A stretch of 64,000 bases of DNA from Martelella radicis (GCF_014196625.1 NZ_JACIDZ010000006.1:1-64000), one strand, 5' to 3'. Positions 28,751 through 37,824 are shown, counted from the first letter of the stretch. Notes: a model not told the origin generated them from the sequence alone. Numbers and translations: made by a program.

Positions 28751-29521
28751 TCAGATCGGATCGCCCCGCGCTGCCTCGCGCGCCTTTGCCAACGCTTCGG
28801 GCGCGAAGGCCGAGCAGGGCGGGCTGGTCTCGATCACGGCGTGGAGGTCATTGCGCGCGATGGCGTCCTCGACAAAGGCGAGCCGGTCCTTGCCCTGAAG
28901 CGCGATTACGGTGTCGCGCAGGATCGGCGCCGGCTCGTTGCCGTAGCGGCGCGCCTGCCGGGCTTCGACATAATAGCGGATATCCGGATTGAGCCGAATG
29001 TCGGACCAATCCTCGACCTCCGCAAGTGCCGGAAGCGCGAAATAGTGGCCGGTCGCGGCATAGCTGACGAGCCTGTCGAGAAGCCCCATGATGCGGCTTT
29101 CTTCCGCGTTGATGTACGGACGACCAGGCTTGCCGCAGAACAGACCTTCGGTCGGCGTTGCAAAATCGTAGGAATAAAGTTCGCGCAGTTCCTCGGTCAC
29201 CTCGAGAACGATGCAAAATGCCGAGGATGCGCGGCCGGTCTTGAGGACATGGAGCTTCCAGGCTTCCAGTCCATCGTTGAACGCGTGCGTGAATGCGAAT
29301 TCGGGATAGCGTCTGTTGTAGATCAGATACTCGAACATAATGCGGGCTGCGCAGTTTCTAAAGCCGTTCCCGACAGCTTCCAGATCGGAGAAGATTGCAT
29401 CCTCTTCCGCGCTGTATTCATCGGTAAAGTCCGGGTGAGGGTGGACTGCGAAAGACCAGTTTGCCTGTGCTGGCAAAGCCGCCGAAAACAGAAACAGACA
29501 AGCGGCAGATAATGAACGCAT
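28751..29521 (-). CDS. secreted protein of unknown family, tandem paralogue 1
   Basis: A 256-aa protein with a signal peptide (MRSLSAACLFLFSAALPAQA, cleavage before NWSF). I do not recognise the family. It is a diverged copy of the gene upstream (29574-30362): both have NWSF or SWSF then HP-P near the mature start, YP plus an aromatic-rich patch near residue 75, LFCGK near the middle, NPDIRY in the last third and F-E-A-RNDL--VIETSP-C near the end. At least three cysteines are conserved, suggesting disulphides and a periplasmic location. GGGGAGAAG precedes the ATG. Confidence 0.75.
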   Translation of the reverse strand: MRSLSAACLFLFSAALPAQANWSFAVHPHPDFTDEYSAEEDAIFSDLEAVGNGFRNCAARIMFEYLIYNRRYPEFAFTHAFNDGLEAWKLHVLKTGRASSAFCIVLEVTEELRELYSYDFATPTEGLFCGKPGRPYINAEESRIMGLLDRLVSYAATGHYFALPALAEVEDWSDIRLNPDIRYYVEARQARRYGNEPAPILRDTVIALQGKDRLAFVEDAIARNDLHAVIETSPPCSAFAPEALAKAREAARGDPI

Positions 29522-29573
29522 CAAGCTTCTCCCCGCAAATCCCTGTGGCGCTCGGTCAACAAGGCCAGTCAGG

Positions 29574-30362
29574 TTAACGCCTCCATATTGTCTCAACATC
29601 CGGCGCCTCTTTCGGCACGATCTTGTCGGACCACGGCGTGCATTCCGGCGAGGTTTCGATCACCCCGCGAAGATCGTTCCGCCCATAGGCCTTTTCGACC
29701 TCATCGAACCTTTCCTGCCCCATATCAGCGATCACGATCTCCCTGAATTCCGGCGAAAGGGGCTTGCCGGTCTGCCAGGCGAGCGTGCGTTCGAGGAAAT
29801 AGCGGATATCCGGATTGAACCGCGTCGTCACCGTGTCCTCCCCGAGCCGAAGGAAGGCCTCGACGGCGTCCCTGTTCAGCGTTTCGGCATATTCCGTCAT
29901 TTTCGCCAGCAGCGTTGACAGAAGCTGTTCGGCCTCGGATGCCGGTTCCCTCGCGAGCTTTCCGCAAAAGAGGTCGGGAAAAGGCCCCTCATCGAAAAGA
30001 AGGTCATCAATGGCGACTTCCAGCAGGCCGACCACGCAGCCGCTCGCGTCATTGCTGCCAAGGCTGACCATGTAATCCATCCACCGTTTGAGGGCGACAT
30101 CGGACGGAGCGCCGGCGGCGTAATCCGGATAATGCGCCTTGTAGATGGCGAATGCCGCCTGAAGCCGGGCGGGGCAGCGTCGCGGCCAGTCCAGATCGTC
30201 TGCCTGGCGGAGAAGATCCCTTTCGGAAGGGGCAAGCTGGTCGCCATAGGGTTGTGGGTGTTCTTCGAAGGACCAGGAAGGTTCACTGGCGGCCAACGGG
30301 CCGGCTGCCGAGAAAAGAGCCGCGAAAAGACCGAGCGCCAGAGCTTTTGATCGAAAGGACAT
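29574..30362 (-). CDS. secreted protein of unknown family, tandem paralogue 2
   Basis: A 262-aa protein with signal peptide (residues about 1-27, PLAASEP). Shares with its neighbour the order WSFEEHPQP, CPARLQAAFAIYKAHYPDYAAG, LFCGKL, FNPDIRYFLERTLAWQTG and RNDLRGVIETSPECTPW. Mature proteins are the same size and align end to end, so they arose by tandem duplication. No catalytic motif is evident. The start ATG at 30362 follows GGCGAGGA. It shares a 181-bp divergent promoter region with the aminopeptidase gene. Confidence 0.75.
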   Translation of the reverse strand: MSFRSKALALGLFAALFSAAGPLAASEPSWSFEEHPQPYGDQLAPSERDLLRQADDLDWPRRCPARLQAAFAIYKAHYPDYAAGAPSDVALKRWMDYMVSLGSNDASGCVVGLLEVAIDDLLFDEGPFPDLFCGKLAREPASEAEQLLSTLLAKMTEYAETLNRDAVEAFLRLGEDTVTTRFNPDIRYFLERTLAWQTGKPLSPEFREIVIADMGQERFDEVEKAYGRNDLRGVIETSPECTPWSDKIVPKEAPDVETIWRR

Positions 30363-30543
30363 TCCTCGCCGTCTCCCCTCGTTGATGGAAATGTTACCTA
30401 GGGTTGAGTTGAGGCGATTTTCAATCACATGTCAAGCGACGCACGGTGGGCGAAAGGTCCCTCGTTGTATCGCGACGACGCTTCAATTCTGGTGCAAACC
30501 ACACTAGATAGGTCTCAAGACAAACCAATTGCGTGAGGCCCTC

Positions 30544-31800
30544 ATGACCGTCGAGACCAGACTTCCCCATCCCATCGATCTCAAAGCGCTGGAAAAGCTG
30601 GCGGAAGTGGCGGTGCATGTCGGCCTCAATCTGGCGGAAGGGCAGGATCTGGTGATGACCGCGCCGATCGAGGCGCAGCCGCTGACGCGGCTGATCACCC
30701 GCCATGCCTATAGGGCCGGCGCGGGTGTGGTGACGACGATCTTCTCCGATCCGCAGGCAACGCTGGAGCGTTTCGAAAACGCCCATGATGCAAGCTTCGA
30801 CAAGGCCGCCAACTGGCTTTACGAGGGGATGGGCATGGCCTATGAGCGTGGTGCTGCGCGGCTGGCGATTGCCGGCGACGACCCGATGCTGCTTGCCTCC
30901 CAGGACCCGGAAAAGGTTGCGCGCGCCAACCGGGCGAATTCGACCGCCTACAAGCCCGCACTGGAAAAGATCGCCGGCTTCGACATCAACTGGAACATCG
31001 TCTCCTATCCCTCGCTGGCCTGGGCCAAGACCGTGTTTCCTGATGACCCGGACGCCATGGCGGTGGCGAAACTGGCGAAGGCGATCTTTGCCGCTTCCCG
31101 CGTCGATCAGCCGGATCCGGTCGCCGCGTGGAAGGAGCACAATGATAATCTCCATGCCCGTTCCGCCTGGCTCAATGGCAAGCGTTTCTCGGCGCTGCGC
31201 TATTCCGGGCCGGGCACCGATCTCACCATCGGGCTTGCCGACGAGCACGAATGGAGCGGCGGCGCTTCGCCGGCGAAGAACGGCATCATCTGCAATCCGA
31301 ACATCCCGACCGAGGAAGTGTTCACCACGCCGCATCGGCTCAGGGTGGAAGGTCATGTCTCCTCGACCAAACCCCTGTCGCATCAGGGCACGCTGATCGA
31401 CGATATCCGCGTTCAGTTCGAGGGCGGGCGGATCGTCCATGCCGCGGCCGCCAAGGGCGGCGACGTCCTGAACAAGGTGCTGGATACGGACGAAGGTGCG
31501 CGCCGTCTCGGCGAAGTGGCGCTGGTGCCGCATTCCTCGCCGATTTCGGCAAGCGGCATCTTGTTCTACAACACGCTCTTCGACGAAAACGCCTCCTGCC
31601 ACATCGCGCTCGGCCAGTGCTATTCGAAATGCTTCATCGACGGCGACAAGCTGTCCGCCGAGGAGATCGCGGCCAGGGGCGGCAATTCCTCGCTAATCCA
31701 CATCGACTGGATGATCGGCTCGGACAAGATCGACATTGACGGGCTCGATGCCGATGGCAACGCCACGCCGGTGATGCGCGGCGGCGAGTGGGCCGATTGA
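30544..31800 (+). CDS. aminopeptidase, M29 family
   Basis: A 418-aa metal-dependent aminopeptidase (AmpS/PepS/thermophilic aminopeptidase group) removing N-terminal residues from peptides. Family marks are CNPNIPTEEVFTTPHRLRVEGHV (metal Glu and His), ARRLGEVALVP, ILFYNTLFDENASCHIALG and SLIHIDWMIGS. No signal peptide, so cytoplasmic. The ATG at 30544 follows GAGGCCCTC; an upstream TTG at 30529 is less likely. Convergent with xseA. Confidence 0.92.
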   Translation: MTVETRLPHPIDLKALEKLAEVAVHVGLNLAEGQDLVMTAPIEAQPLTRLITRHAYRAGAGVVTTIFSDPQATLERFENAHDASFDKAANWLYEGMGMAYERGAARLAIAGDDPMLLASQDPEKVARANRANSTAYKPALEKIAGFDINWNIVSYPSLAWAKTVFPDDPDAMAVAKLAKAIFAASRVDQPDPVAAWKEHNDNLHARSAWLNGKRFSALRYSGPGTDLTIGLADEHEWSGGASPAKNGIICNPNIPTEEVFTTPHRLRVEGHVSSTKPLSHQGTLIDDIRVQFEGGRIVHAAAAKGGDVLNKVLDTDEGARRLGEVALVPHSSPISASGILFYNTLFDENASCHIALGQCYSKCFIDGDKLSAEEIAARGGNSSLIHIDWMIGSDKIDIDGLDADGNATPVMRGGEWAD

Positions 31801-31829
31801 CGACGCGTTCAGCTCTGCCCTTGACGCAA

Positions 31830-31848
31830 CCCCGGCTCCGGGCCGGGG
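31830..31848. terminator. GC hairpin between aminopeptidase and xseA
   Basis: CCCCGGC / GCCGGGG 7-bp stem in the 70-bp gap of two convergent genes. It has no T-run on either side, so it is a weak or bidirectional terminator, or another REP-like palindrome. Confidence 0.4.
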
Positions 31849-31870
31849 CTGTGGTCGTATAAGAAGCCGC

Positions 31871-33355
31871 TCAGAACAGGCTGCCCTGTTCGGGCGGTTT
31901 TGTTTTGGCGGCTGGCTTCTTCCGTGGCTGCTTAGGCTTTTCTGGCCTTGCCGTTTGCTCTTCCGGCGGGGCCTTCGCAGCGGCGTCCCGGCCCGTTATC
32001 GCGCTGACGCGACCATCGGCGAATTCGATATCGACGGGTTTTCCCTGACTGAGGCCCTCGGCGCGGGAGATTGGCTTGTTCTCCTCGTCGCGGATCACGG
32101 CAAAGCCGCGCGCGAGCACGTTCTTGTAGGACAGCGAATTCAGCACGCGGTGCTGGCCGGAAAGCGCAGCGCGGTAAGTCTTGAGGTTTGCGGTGATCGC
32201 CGTGTCGGCGCGGGCGGCAAGCACCGAGACCTGCTCGCGGTCGCGCGCCACCATCATCGAAAGCCGCTGCGGCATGCCGGAAAGGCCGGAGGCGCTGCGC
32301 TCGAATGTCCGGCGCTTGTTGATCGTGTTGAGTTCCAGCGCCCGCGTGAGCCGCAGTGCGGCCTCATCGAAACGGCGGCGCGGAAGGGCCAGCAACTGGT
32401 CGAGCGAGGGCAGGCCACGGGCAAGCCCGGTCAGCGTCTGGCGGCGGAAATCCATGAGCCGCGCCATGGCCGAGGAGAGGCGCGCGGCCTGTCGCGCCTG
32501 GTCGGCGACGAGTTCAGCCTTTACGGGAACCGCGCGTTCGGCGGCCCCCGTCGGCGTTGGCGCGCGGTAATCGGCTGCGTGATCGATCAGCGTCCAGTCG
32601 GTCTCATGGCCGACGGCGGAAATCAGCGGGATATCGCTTTCATAGGCGGCGCGCACCACGGCTTCGTCGTTGAAGCCCCAGAGATCTTCCAGCGAGCCGC
32701 CGCCGCGCGCGACGATCAGCACATCGGGCCGCTTCACCGGGCCATCTGTCGTGCAGGCGTTGAAGCCGCGAATGGCAGCGGCCACGGCATCGCCGGAGCC
32801 TTCGCCCTGCACCTTGACCGGCCAGACAACGACATGGACGGGAAAGCGATCGGTGATGCGGTGGAGAATGTCGCGGATGACCGCGCCGGTGGGCGAGGTG
32901 ACGACGCCGACGACGCGCGGCATGAAGGGGATCGGCTTCTTGGCATCCGCGTCGAACAAACCTTCTGCGGCAAGCTTCCTGCGCCGCTCCTCCAGGAGCG
33001 CCATCAGCGCGCCGGCGCCGGCAGGCTCCAGCGATTCGATGACGATCTGGTATTTCGAGGCGCCGGGGAAGGTCGTGACCTTGCCGGTCGCAATCACCTC
33101 CATGCCTTCTTCCGGCTTGATCTTCAGGCCGGAAAATACGCCGCGCCAGATGACCGCGTCGATACGCGAACGTTCGTCCTTCAGCGAAAAATACGCATGT
33201 CCCGACGAGTGCCGCCCGCGAAAGCCGGAAATTTCGCCGCGCAGCCGGATCCGGTCGAACCGGTCCTCCACCGTGCGCTTGATCGAGCCGGAGAGCTCGG
33301 AAACGGTGAACTCGGTCAGGTTCGTGGCTGATTCGGCGTCAAAAAGATTGCTCAT
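31871..33355 (-). CDS. xseA: exodeoxyribonuclease VII large subunit
   Basis: A 494-aa nuclease subunit that, with XseB, degrades single-stranded DNA to oligonucleotides. It has an N-terminal OB fold (residues about 15-110, [31 protein letters not shown]), a catalytic domain with [23 protein letters not shown] and [16 protein letters not shown], then [28 protein letters not shown], a long helical region and a Lys/Pro-rich tail. Length is slightly shorter than some rhizobial homologues. The small subunit gene is not in this window. Confidence 0.95.
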   Translation of the reverse strand: MSNLFDAESATNLTEFTVSELSGSIKRTVEDRFDRIRLRGEISGFRGRHSSGHAYFSLKDERSRIDAVIWRGVFSGLKIKPEEGMEVIATGKVTTFPGASKYQIVIESLEPAGAGALMALLEERRRKLAAEGLFDADAKKPIPFMPRVVGVVTSPTGAVIRDILHRITDRFPVHVVVWPVKVQGEGSGDAVAAAIRGFNACTTDGPVKRPDVLIVARGGGSLEDLWGFNDEAVVRAAYESDIPLISAVGHETDWTLIDHAADYRAPTPTGAAERAVPVKAELVADQARQAARLSSAMARLMDFRRQTLTGLARGLPSLDQLLALPRRRFDEAALRLTRALELNTINKRRTFERSASGLSGMPQRLSMMVARDREQVSVLAARADTAITANLKTYRAALSGQHRVLNSLSYKNVLARGFAVIRDEENKPISRAEGLSQGKPVDIEFADGRVSAITGRDAAAKAPPEEQTARPEKPKQPRKKPAAKTKPPEQGSLF

Positions 33356-33466
33356 GGCGGCAGTCTATCCGATCCGTCCCCGCCTTTCACCGGTCATCCC
33401 CGCAAATCCCCGCCGGTTGCGGCTCTGGCAAAATTCTCGTCATCGCATTCAACAAGGAGATGTGCC

Positions 33467-33730
33467 ATGACCGATCGTTTTTCCTCCCGACATGCCACGC
33501 CGACAAGTCCGGCCTATGACGGGTTTTCGATTGCCGCCGATGATGCGCTGCCGCTGCAGGAGGTCACGCGGGCAGTCTATATCGGTGTCGCCGGCGACCT
33601 GACCGCCATGCTGATTTCCGGCGAAACCGTGACCTTTGAGAACCTGCCAGCCGGTTTCATTCTGCCTGTTCGCATCAGCCGCGTGTTTGCCACTGGTACC
33701 ACGGCGGGCGCTCTGGTGGGTCTCGTATGA
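33467..33730 (+). CDS. spike base protein, RCAP_Rcc01079 (GTA head spike) family
   Basis: An 87-aa protein matching the family named after Rcc01079 of the Rhodobacter capsulatus gene transfer agent, which forms the base of the capsid head spike. Visible family features are the start MTDRFSSRHATPTSPAYDGF, the ITRA-like segment EVTRAVYIGVAGDLTAML, ETVTFENLPAGFILPVRISRVFATGTTA and the C-terminal LVGLV. AAGGAGATGTGCC precedes the ATG. It overlaps the next gene by 4 bp (ATGA). No other capsid, portal or tail genes are nearby, as with the separate spike locus in Rhodobacter. Confidence 0.85.
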   Translation: MTDRFSSRHATPTSPAYDGFSIAADDALPLQEVTRAVYIGVAGDLTAMLISGETVTFENLPAGFILPVRISRVFATGTTAGALVGLV

Positions 33731-34812
33731 GGATAGCGAGCGAGATTTCCATGACCGGCAACCTGCAGGCGGCGCAAGGGTTTTGGGGCGTCCCTGCCTA
33801 TCAGGCCCTACCGGCGGGCGGCTCAGGGGTTCTCGGGCCCGGAGCGGTACTCGACATCGGGCGCGATCGCTATGCTCTGACAAGGCTTGCCGTCGCCGCG
33901 ATCCCGGCAGCCGCGGCTTCCGAACTGGCGGCGCTTTCCGCCTGTTCCTTCGAGAAACTGATCACCTTCACCCGGTCGGCTACTGCGACCTATGTGGGGT
34001 CCGACGGGCTGATCCATTCGGCGGCGGCGAATGCGCCGCGCTTTGACCACACCAACGGGCGGCGGCAATTGCTTCTGGAAGGTCCGGCGACGAACCTGCT
34101 TCTCAATTCCGCAGTTCTGTCGACACAGTCCGTCGCGGTCCCGGCCGCGACCTACACGCTGAGTTTCTACGGTACGGGCAGCGTCACGCTGGCGGGGGCC
34201 TCTTCCGGCTCGCTTTCCGGTTTTGGCAGCACAACACGGGTCTCATTGACCTTTGTCGCGACGGCGGGAGCGCTGACCATGACCGTTGCCGGCAGCGTCG
34301 CCAATGCGCAGTTGGAGTCGGGCTCTCGCGCATCCTCATATATTCCGACCACGGGCAGCGCGGCTACACGTCCGGCCGACAGCGCCCGGCTAACCGATGC
34401 CGCGGCCGAACTGGTTCGGCGCGATGCGGTTTCCATTCTTGTTCAGGCATTCCAGCCTTTCGAAACCGGTTCCACTCGGCGGTGGATGGGGACGAGCTAC
34501 ACGATATTGGGGCTGGACACGGGAAAGAAGCCTTCCCAGTGGGATGGCGCGGGGCCTCTCCTGTCGGTTTCTTCCGGTGTGAACGATCAGGTCGACCTCG
34601 GGTTCGGCGTGGCATGGGATGGTTCGGGGCGTCGGATGTCGATTGCCGGCGCTTCGGCCGGAGACGCGCATCAACCGGCATTCACCGGCAATGTGTTCCT
34701 CGGGCGCGACAACAGCGGCAATTTCGCACCCGGCTGGTATGATCAATTGATCATCTGGCCGTTCCGGATGACGAATGCGGACCTTGCGGCAAAGGCGGCG
34801 GCCTATACGTGA
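33727..34812 (+). CDS. phage/GTA fibre-like protein (head-spike fibre type)
   Basis: A 361-aa protein rich in Ser, Thr, Ala and Gly. The segment FTRSATATYVGSDGLIHSAAANAPRFDH followed by LLLEGPATNLL (residues about 80-122) is a signature of phage fibre and head-spike proteins. The C-terminal part (residues about 225-361) looks like a concanavalin/LamG-type carbohydrate-binding beta sandwich, ending GWYDQLIIWPFRMTNADLAAKAAAYT. It is translationally coupled to the spike-base gene, which suggests it is the GhsB-type fibre mounted on it. No signal peptide. Confidence 0.8.
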   Translation: MRIASEISMTGNLQAAQGFWGVPAYQALPAGGSGVLGPGAVLDIGRDRYALTRLAVAAIPAAAASELAALSACSFEKLITFTRSATATYVGSDGLIHSAAANAPRFDHTNGRRQLLLEGPATNLLLNSAVLSTQSVAVPAATYTLSFYGTGSVTLAGASSGSLSGFGSTTRVSLTFVATAGALTMTVAGSVANAQLESGSRASSYIPTTGSAATRPADSARLTDAAAELVRRDAVSILVQAFQPFETGSTRRWMGTSYTILGLDTGKKPSQWDGAGPLLSVSSGVNDQVDLGFGVAWDGSGRRMSIAGASAGDAHQPAFTGNVFLGRDNSGNFAPGWYDQLIIWPFRMTNADLAAKAAAYT

Positions 34813-35152
34813 CTGTTTCCCGAAATTTGCAGATCACGCCGAGGCGATCGCCAGCCTGGCCGGGTGCGGCATCGCCGTTTCCGGCCAGCTTGCCTGCCGC
34901 GATACGATCAACCCGGATGGCCTGCTGGTCCTCAAACCCGTGGGCGGCGCTTGTGACGGCTTGGTCTATGCGCCGACCGGAGAAACACGGATAGACGCAG
35001 GCGGCGTCGTATATTGGGCGATGGAAGCCGTCGAGGGATATCACCTCAATCTCCGCCTGGCCGATGGAGGTGGACTGCCGGCTGCGCTACAAGCCCACAG
35101 GGTCATGCTGGGGCCGGAAACGCCGGCGGAACGCGTCACCTCGGGCGAATGA
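34775..35152 (+). CDS. hypothetical small protein of the spike locus
   Basis: A 125-aa frame overlapping the fibre gene by 38 bp. From about residue 20 its composition looks like a real protein (HAEAIASLAGCGIAVSGQL, TINPDGLLVLKPVGGACDGLVY, TGETRIDAGGVVYWAM), beta-rich and ending before a terminator-like hairpin. No ribosome binding site is evident before the ATG, so the true start is uncertain or relies on coupling. I recognise no family; a third structural part of the spike, or a remnant of a longer fibre gene, are both possible. Confidence 0.45.
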   Translation: MRTLRQRRRPIRDCFPKFADHAEAIASLAGCGIAVSGQLACRDTINPDGLLVLKPVGGACDGLVYAPTGETRIDAGGVVYWAMEAVEGYHLNLRLADGGGLPAALQAHRVMLGPETPAERVTSGE

Positions 35153-35180
35153 GAAAGGACGGCCGCACGGCCGCCCTTTC
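35153..35180. terminator. bidirectional terminator-like hairpin between spike locus and dnaA
   Basis: GAAAGG-A-CGGCCG paired with CGGCCG-C-CCTTTC, a 12-bp stem with one mismatch and a 2-nt loop. A/T-rich ends on both sides suit termination of both convergent units. Confidence 0.6.
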
Positions 35181-35210
35181 CGAATGTGATCACGAAGGAA
35201 TCCGGCGCGA

Positions 35211-36758
35211 CTATTCGTTGATCAGCCGCTTCAAAAGCTCGACTTCCTGCGAAAGTTTCTGGTCCTTTTCCAGAAGATCCTCGATCTTGCGCACGGCATG
35301 AAGAACCGTGGTGTGATCGCGACCGCCGAAACGACGGCCAATTTCCGGGAATGAGCGCGGCGTCAGGGTTTTGGCGAGGAACATCGCGATCTGGCGCGGC
35401 TTGACGATGACCCGCGTGCGCCGGTTGGAGACGAGTTCCTGACGGGTGACGCAGTAATGACGCGCGACCACGCGCTGGATGTCTTCGATACGCACGCGCC
35501 TGGGCTCGCCCGTGCCGACCAGGTGCACGAGCAGTTCATCGACGCGCTCGATCGACAGGTTCGGTTCGAAGGAGCGGCGAAACAGAAGCTGGTTGAAGGC
35601 GCCCTCGAGCTCGCGGCCGCTGGCGGTCACCTTGCGGGCGACATGGTCCAGAACATTTTCGGGAATGTCGATCGACGGGTCTTCCTGGCGGGCAACCAGC
35701 AGCCTGCGCTTCAGCATCTCGAGCCGCATGGCATAGTCGGGCGCCTCGATTTCGAGCGAGACGCCGCCCGTAAGACGCGAACGCACGCGCGGATCGAGCG
35801 ATTCCAGTTCCCAGGGCGCGCGATCAGCGGCGACGACGACCTGTTTGGCGCTGTCGAGCAGCGTGTTCAGAAGATGGCAGAATTCGTGCTGGATCATCTT
35901 GCCCTGCAGGAACTGCATGTCGTCGATCACCAGAAGGTCGATGTTGCGCAGCGAATCCTTGAGCGTCAGCGCATCATTGTCGCGGATGGCCGTGGCAAAT
36001 TTCCACATGAAGTATTCGGCCGTCAGGTAGACGACGCGCTGCTTTTCCGGGGCGGCGAGCGCCGCATTGGCGATCGCCTGCAGAAGGTGGGTCTTGCCGA
36101 GGCCGACGGAGGAATGAATGAAGAGCGGGTTGAACCGCACCGCCGCCATGCCGGATTCGGCAATGGTCTTGGCGGCTGCGAAAGCCACACGGTTCGAAGA
36201 GCCTTCAACAAAGCTGTCGAAGGTGAAGAAGGGATCGAGCGGCGAGCCGAAGACGGTCCTGGCGCCGTGCGCGCCGCCGCGTGCCGGACCGCTCTCGGGC
36301 TCGGGCATCAGCGGCTGATCGTTGACGGCGCGCGGCACGGGGCGTGCGGACGCGGTCTGCTGGGGGAGTACGGGTTTCGGCTTTTCTTCTGAAACCTGCG
36401 GACGCTGGGCGCGGGTGGCCGAGCGGACCAGGACTTCGACCTTGAGAACCTGTGGACGCTCGGAGCGCGCCAGTTCGCACAGCAGGTCGAGATAGTGGTT
36501 GTTGATCCACGATTTCAAAAAGGCCGTCGGAACCGAAAAACGGATGACGCTCTTAGAGGAAGAGTGCAGCTTCAGCCGCCCGAACCAGCTTGCATAGACA
36601 TCGGCGCCCACATGGGCCTTGAGCGCTGTGCAGAAGCGCTCGAAAAACTGATTGTCGGTACTCAAGGCAGCGTCCGGTGCTTCATCATGTTCCCCTTTCA
36701 AGACCTCTGAAGCGCCTGCACCCTGCTCAGGGCTCGAAGTCACCGTCCTCGTTCTCAT
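35211..36758 (-). CDS. dnaA: chromosomal replication initiator DnaA
   Basis: A 515-aa AAA+ initiator that melts oriC. Domain I is near residues 40-110 ([22 protein letters not shown]), then a variable linker, the AAA+ core with Walker [12 protein letters not shown], Walker [14 protein letters not shown] and sensor segment [16 protein letters not shown], and domain IV with [14 protein letters not shown] and [15 protein letters not shown], the DnaA-box-binding signature. I prefer the ATG at 36758 (AAAGGCGG upstream); an ATG at 36782 is in frame. The 800-bp leader upstream carries a cluster of GANTC sites. In rhizobia dnaA usually lies near rpsT and away from oriC, as here. Confidence 0.97.
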   Translation of the reverse strand: MRTRTVTSSPEQGAGASEVLKGEHDEAPDAALSTDNQFFERFCTALKAHVGADVYASWFGRLKLHSSSKSVIRFSVPTAFLKSWINNHYLDLLCELARSERPQVLKVEVLVRSATRAQRPQVSEEKPKPVLPQQTASARPVPRAVNDQPLMPEPESGPARGGAHGARTVFGSPLDPFFTFDSFVEGSSNRVAFAAAKTIAESGMAAVRFNPLFIHSSVGLGKTHLLQAIANAALAAPEKQRVVYLTAEYFMWKFATAIRDNDALTLKDSLRNIDLLVIDDMQFLQGKMIQHEFCHLLNTLLDSAKQVVVAADRAPWELESLDPRVRSRLTGGVSLEIEAPDYAMRLEMLKRRLLVARQEDPSIDIPENVLDHVARKVTASGRELEGAFNQLLFRRSFEPNLSIERVDELLVHLVGTGEPRRVRIEDIQRVVARHYCVTRQELVSNRRTRVIVKPRQIAMFLAKTLTPRSFPEIGRRFGGRDHTTVLHAVRKIEDLLEKDQKLSQEVELLKRLINE

Positions 36759-37508
36759 TCCTTGCCGCCTTTCAAAAGTCATCACACAGGCGCAAGCGCT
36801 CTCCGCGCTCGCGGCCCGTTTTCCCTTTGACCCCGGTCTGGGGCCTTTCGTTGAAACTGCCCGGGTTAAGGCCGGGCTTGGGACAATCCCTGCTCAGCCA
36901 GCGCCCTTCCTCGTAAAGGGTGATGCTGGCCGCAAAGTGTCCGGTCAGTCGTTCTCGTCCGTCTAGGTCCCCACTTGCTTTCCGGCCTGAAAAAGGCACA
37001 CAATGACCGAACCGGATTTCACGAAGAAGCCCGATGCACAACCTGTAATTGTTGGAAGGACGAAGCCGAAACGACCCCGCTTCCAGCTTCGGGAAGACAA
37101 CGCGCTCAAGGAGAGCGCGCCCCTCCCGGCAAGGCCGAGAGCTCAATCCGTCCGCTGATGTGAGAAGCATTTAGGCAAGAACGGTGGTCAATTTCAACAA
37201 GGAATTTTCTCCGAATCGGCGCTGCCAGCATTGACTCAAGTGAGCGATTTTGACTCGGTCGACAATGCCGCAAAAGAATCGCTTTTGAATCAATTAGATT
37301 CGGAAACCCCTCATTTTTAGCAGCCGATTCGAGGCAAAAAAAATAAAATGACTTGACGCGATTTGGGGGCGCCGTTTCAGGCCAAAAACGGTTGAAATGT
37401 GACCTTCCTCCCGCAACCGATTGAAATTACGAGAAAAAATCCGTCATTTTTTCGACATCTAGCTGAAACGTGAATGTCACGAAGGGCAAGCCTATGAAGA
37501 AAAACAAA
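36759..37508. other. dnaA leader/intergenic region
   Basis: About 750 bp without a convincing gene between the dnaA start and the rpsT terminator. The half next to dnaA is GC-rich with small hairpins (for example CGCGCTC / GAGCGCG near 37100). The half from about 37160 to 37490 turns AT-rich, with homopolymeric A and T runs, and holds seven GANTC sites between 37213 and 37330. The dnaA promoter must lie here; I could not fix a -35/-10 pair. No perfect TTATCCACA DnaA box was found. Confidence 0.6.
37213..37330. promoter_or_regulatory. cluster of seven GANTC (CcrM) methylation sites upstream of dnaA
   Basis: GANTC occurs at 37213, 37233, 37252, 37276, 37287, 37297 and 37326, seven times in 118 bp where about one per 256 bp is expected by chance. 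CcrM methylates GANTC late in the alphaproteobacterial cell cycle, and in Caulobacter methylation of the dnaA promoter affects its expression. A cell-cycle switch on dnaA is therefore the natural reading here, though inferred. Confidence 0.65.
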
Positions 37509-37531
37509 AAACCCGGCCAGCGGCCGGGTTT
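37509..37531 (-). terminator. rho-independent terminator of rpsT
   Basis: Perfect 10-bp stem AAACCCGGCC / GGCCGGGTTT with a 3-nt loop, followed on the minus strand by TTTTTGTTTTTCTTC. It lies 26 bp past the rpsT stop. Confidence 0.9.
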
Positions 37532-37557
37532 CTCGAAAAACTGATACTTATTCGCGC

Positions 37558-37824
37558 TCAGGCAGACAGCGTCTTGACGCGCTGGGCAAGGCGGGAAACC
37601 TTGCGCGAAGCCGTATTGCGGTGCAGGACGCCCTTGCTGGCGGCGCGTGCGATTTCCGGCTCGGCGGCTTTCAGGGCTTCTTTCGCCTGATCGAGGTTGC
37701 CGGCTGCGAGCGCCTCTTCAACCTTGCGGACGAAGCCGCGGACACGCGAGCGGCGGGACTTGTTGATGGCGGTACGGCGGGCCATTTTGCGCGTCGCCTT
37801 TTTCGCCGAAGTTGTATTGGCCAT
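37558..37824 (-). CDS. rpsT: 30S ribosomal protein S20
   Basis: An 88-aa basic helical protein that binds 16S rRNA early in small-subunit assembly. It matches S20 throughout: [38 protein letters not shown], and [22 protein letters not shown] promoter at 37947-37975 and a terminator at 37509-37531 make it a single-gene unit. Confidence 0.98.
   Translation of the reverse strand: MANTTSAKKATRKMARRTAINKSRRSRVRGFVRKVEEALAAGNLDQAKEALKAAEPEIARAASKGVLHRNTASRKVSRLAQRVKTLSA

Noticed and set aside
34809-34994. 61-codon frame starting with GTG at the fibre gene stop
   Set aside because: Although it begins at a coupled GTG, its Arg/Ser/Pro-rich composition is that of a shadow; the 34775-35152 frame looks more protein-like.
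37160-37490. Chromosome origin next to dnaA
   Set aside because: The AT-rich leader is tempting, but I found no cluster of DnaA boxes, and in rhizobia the origin is typically elsewhere than at dnaA.
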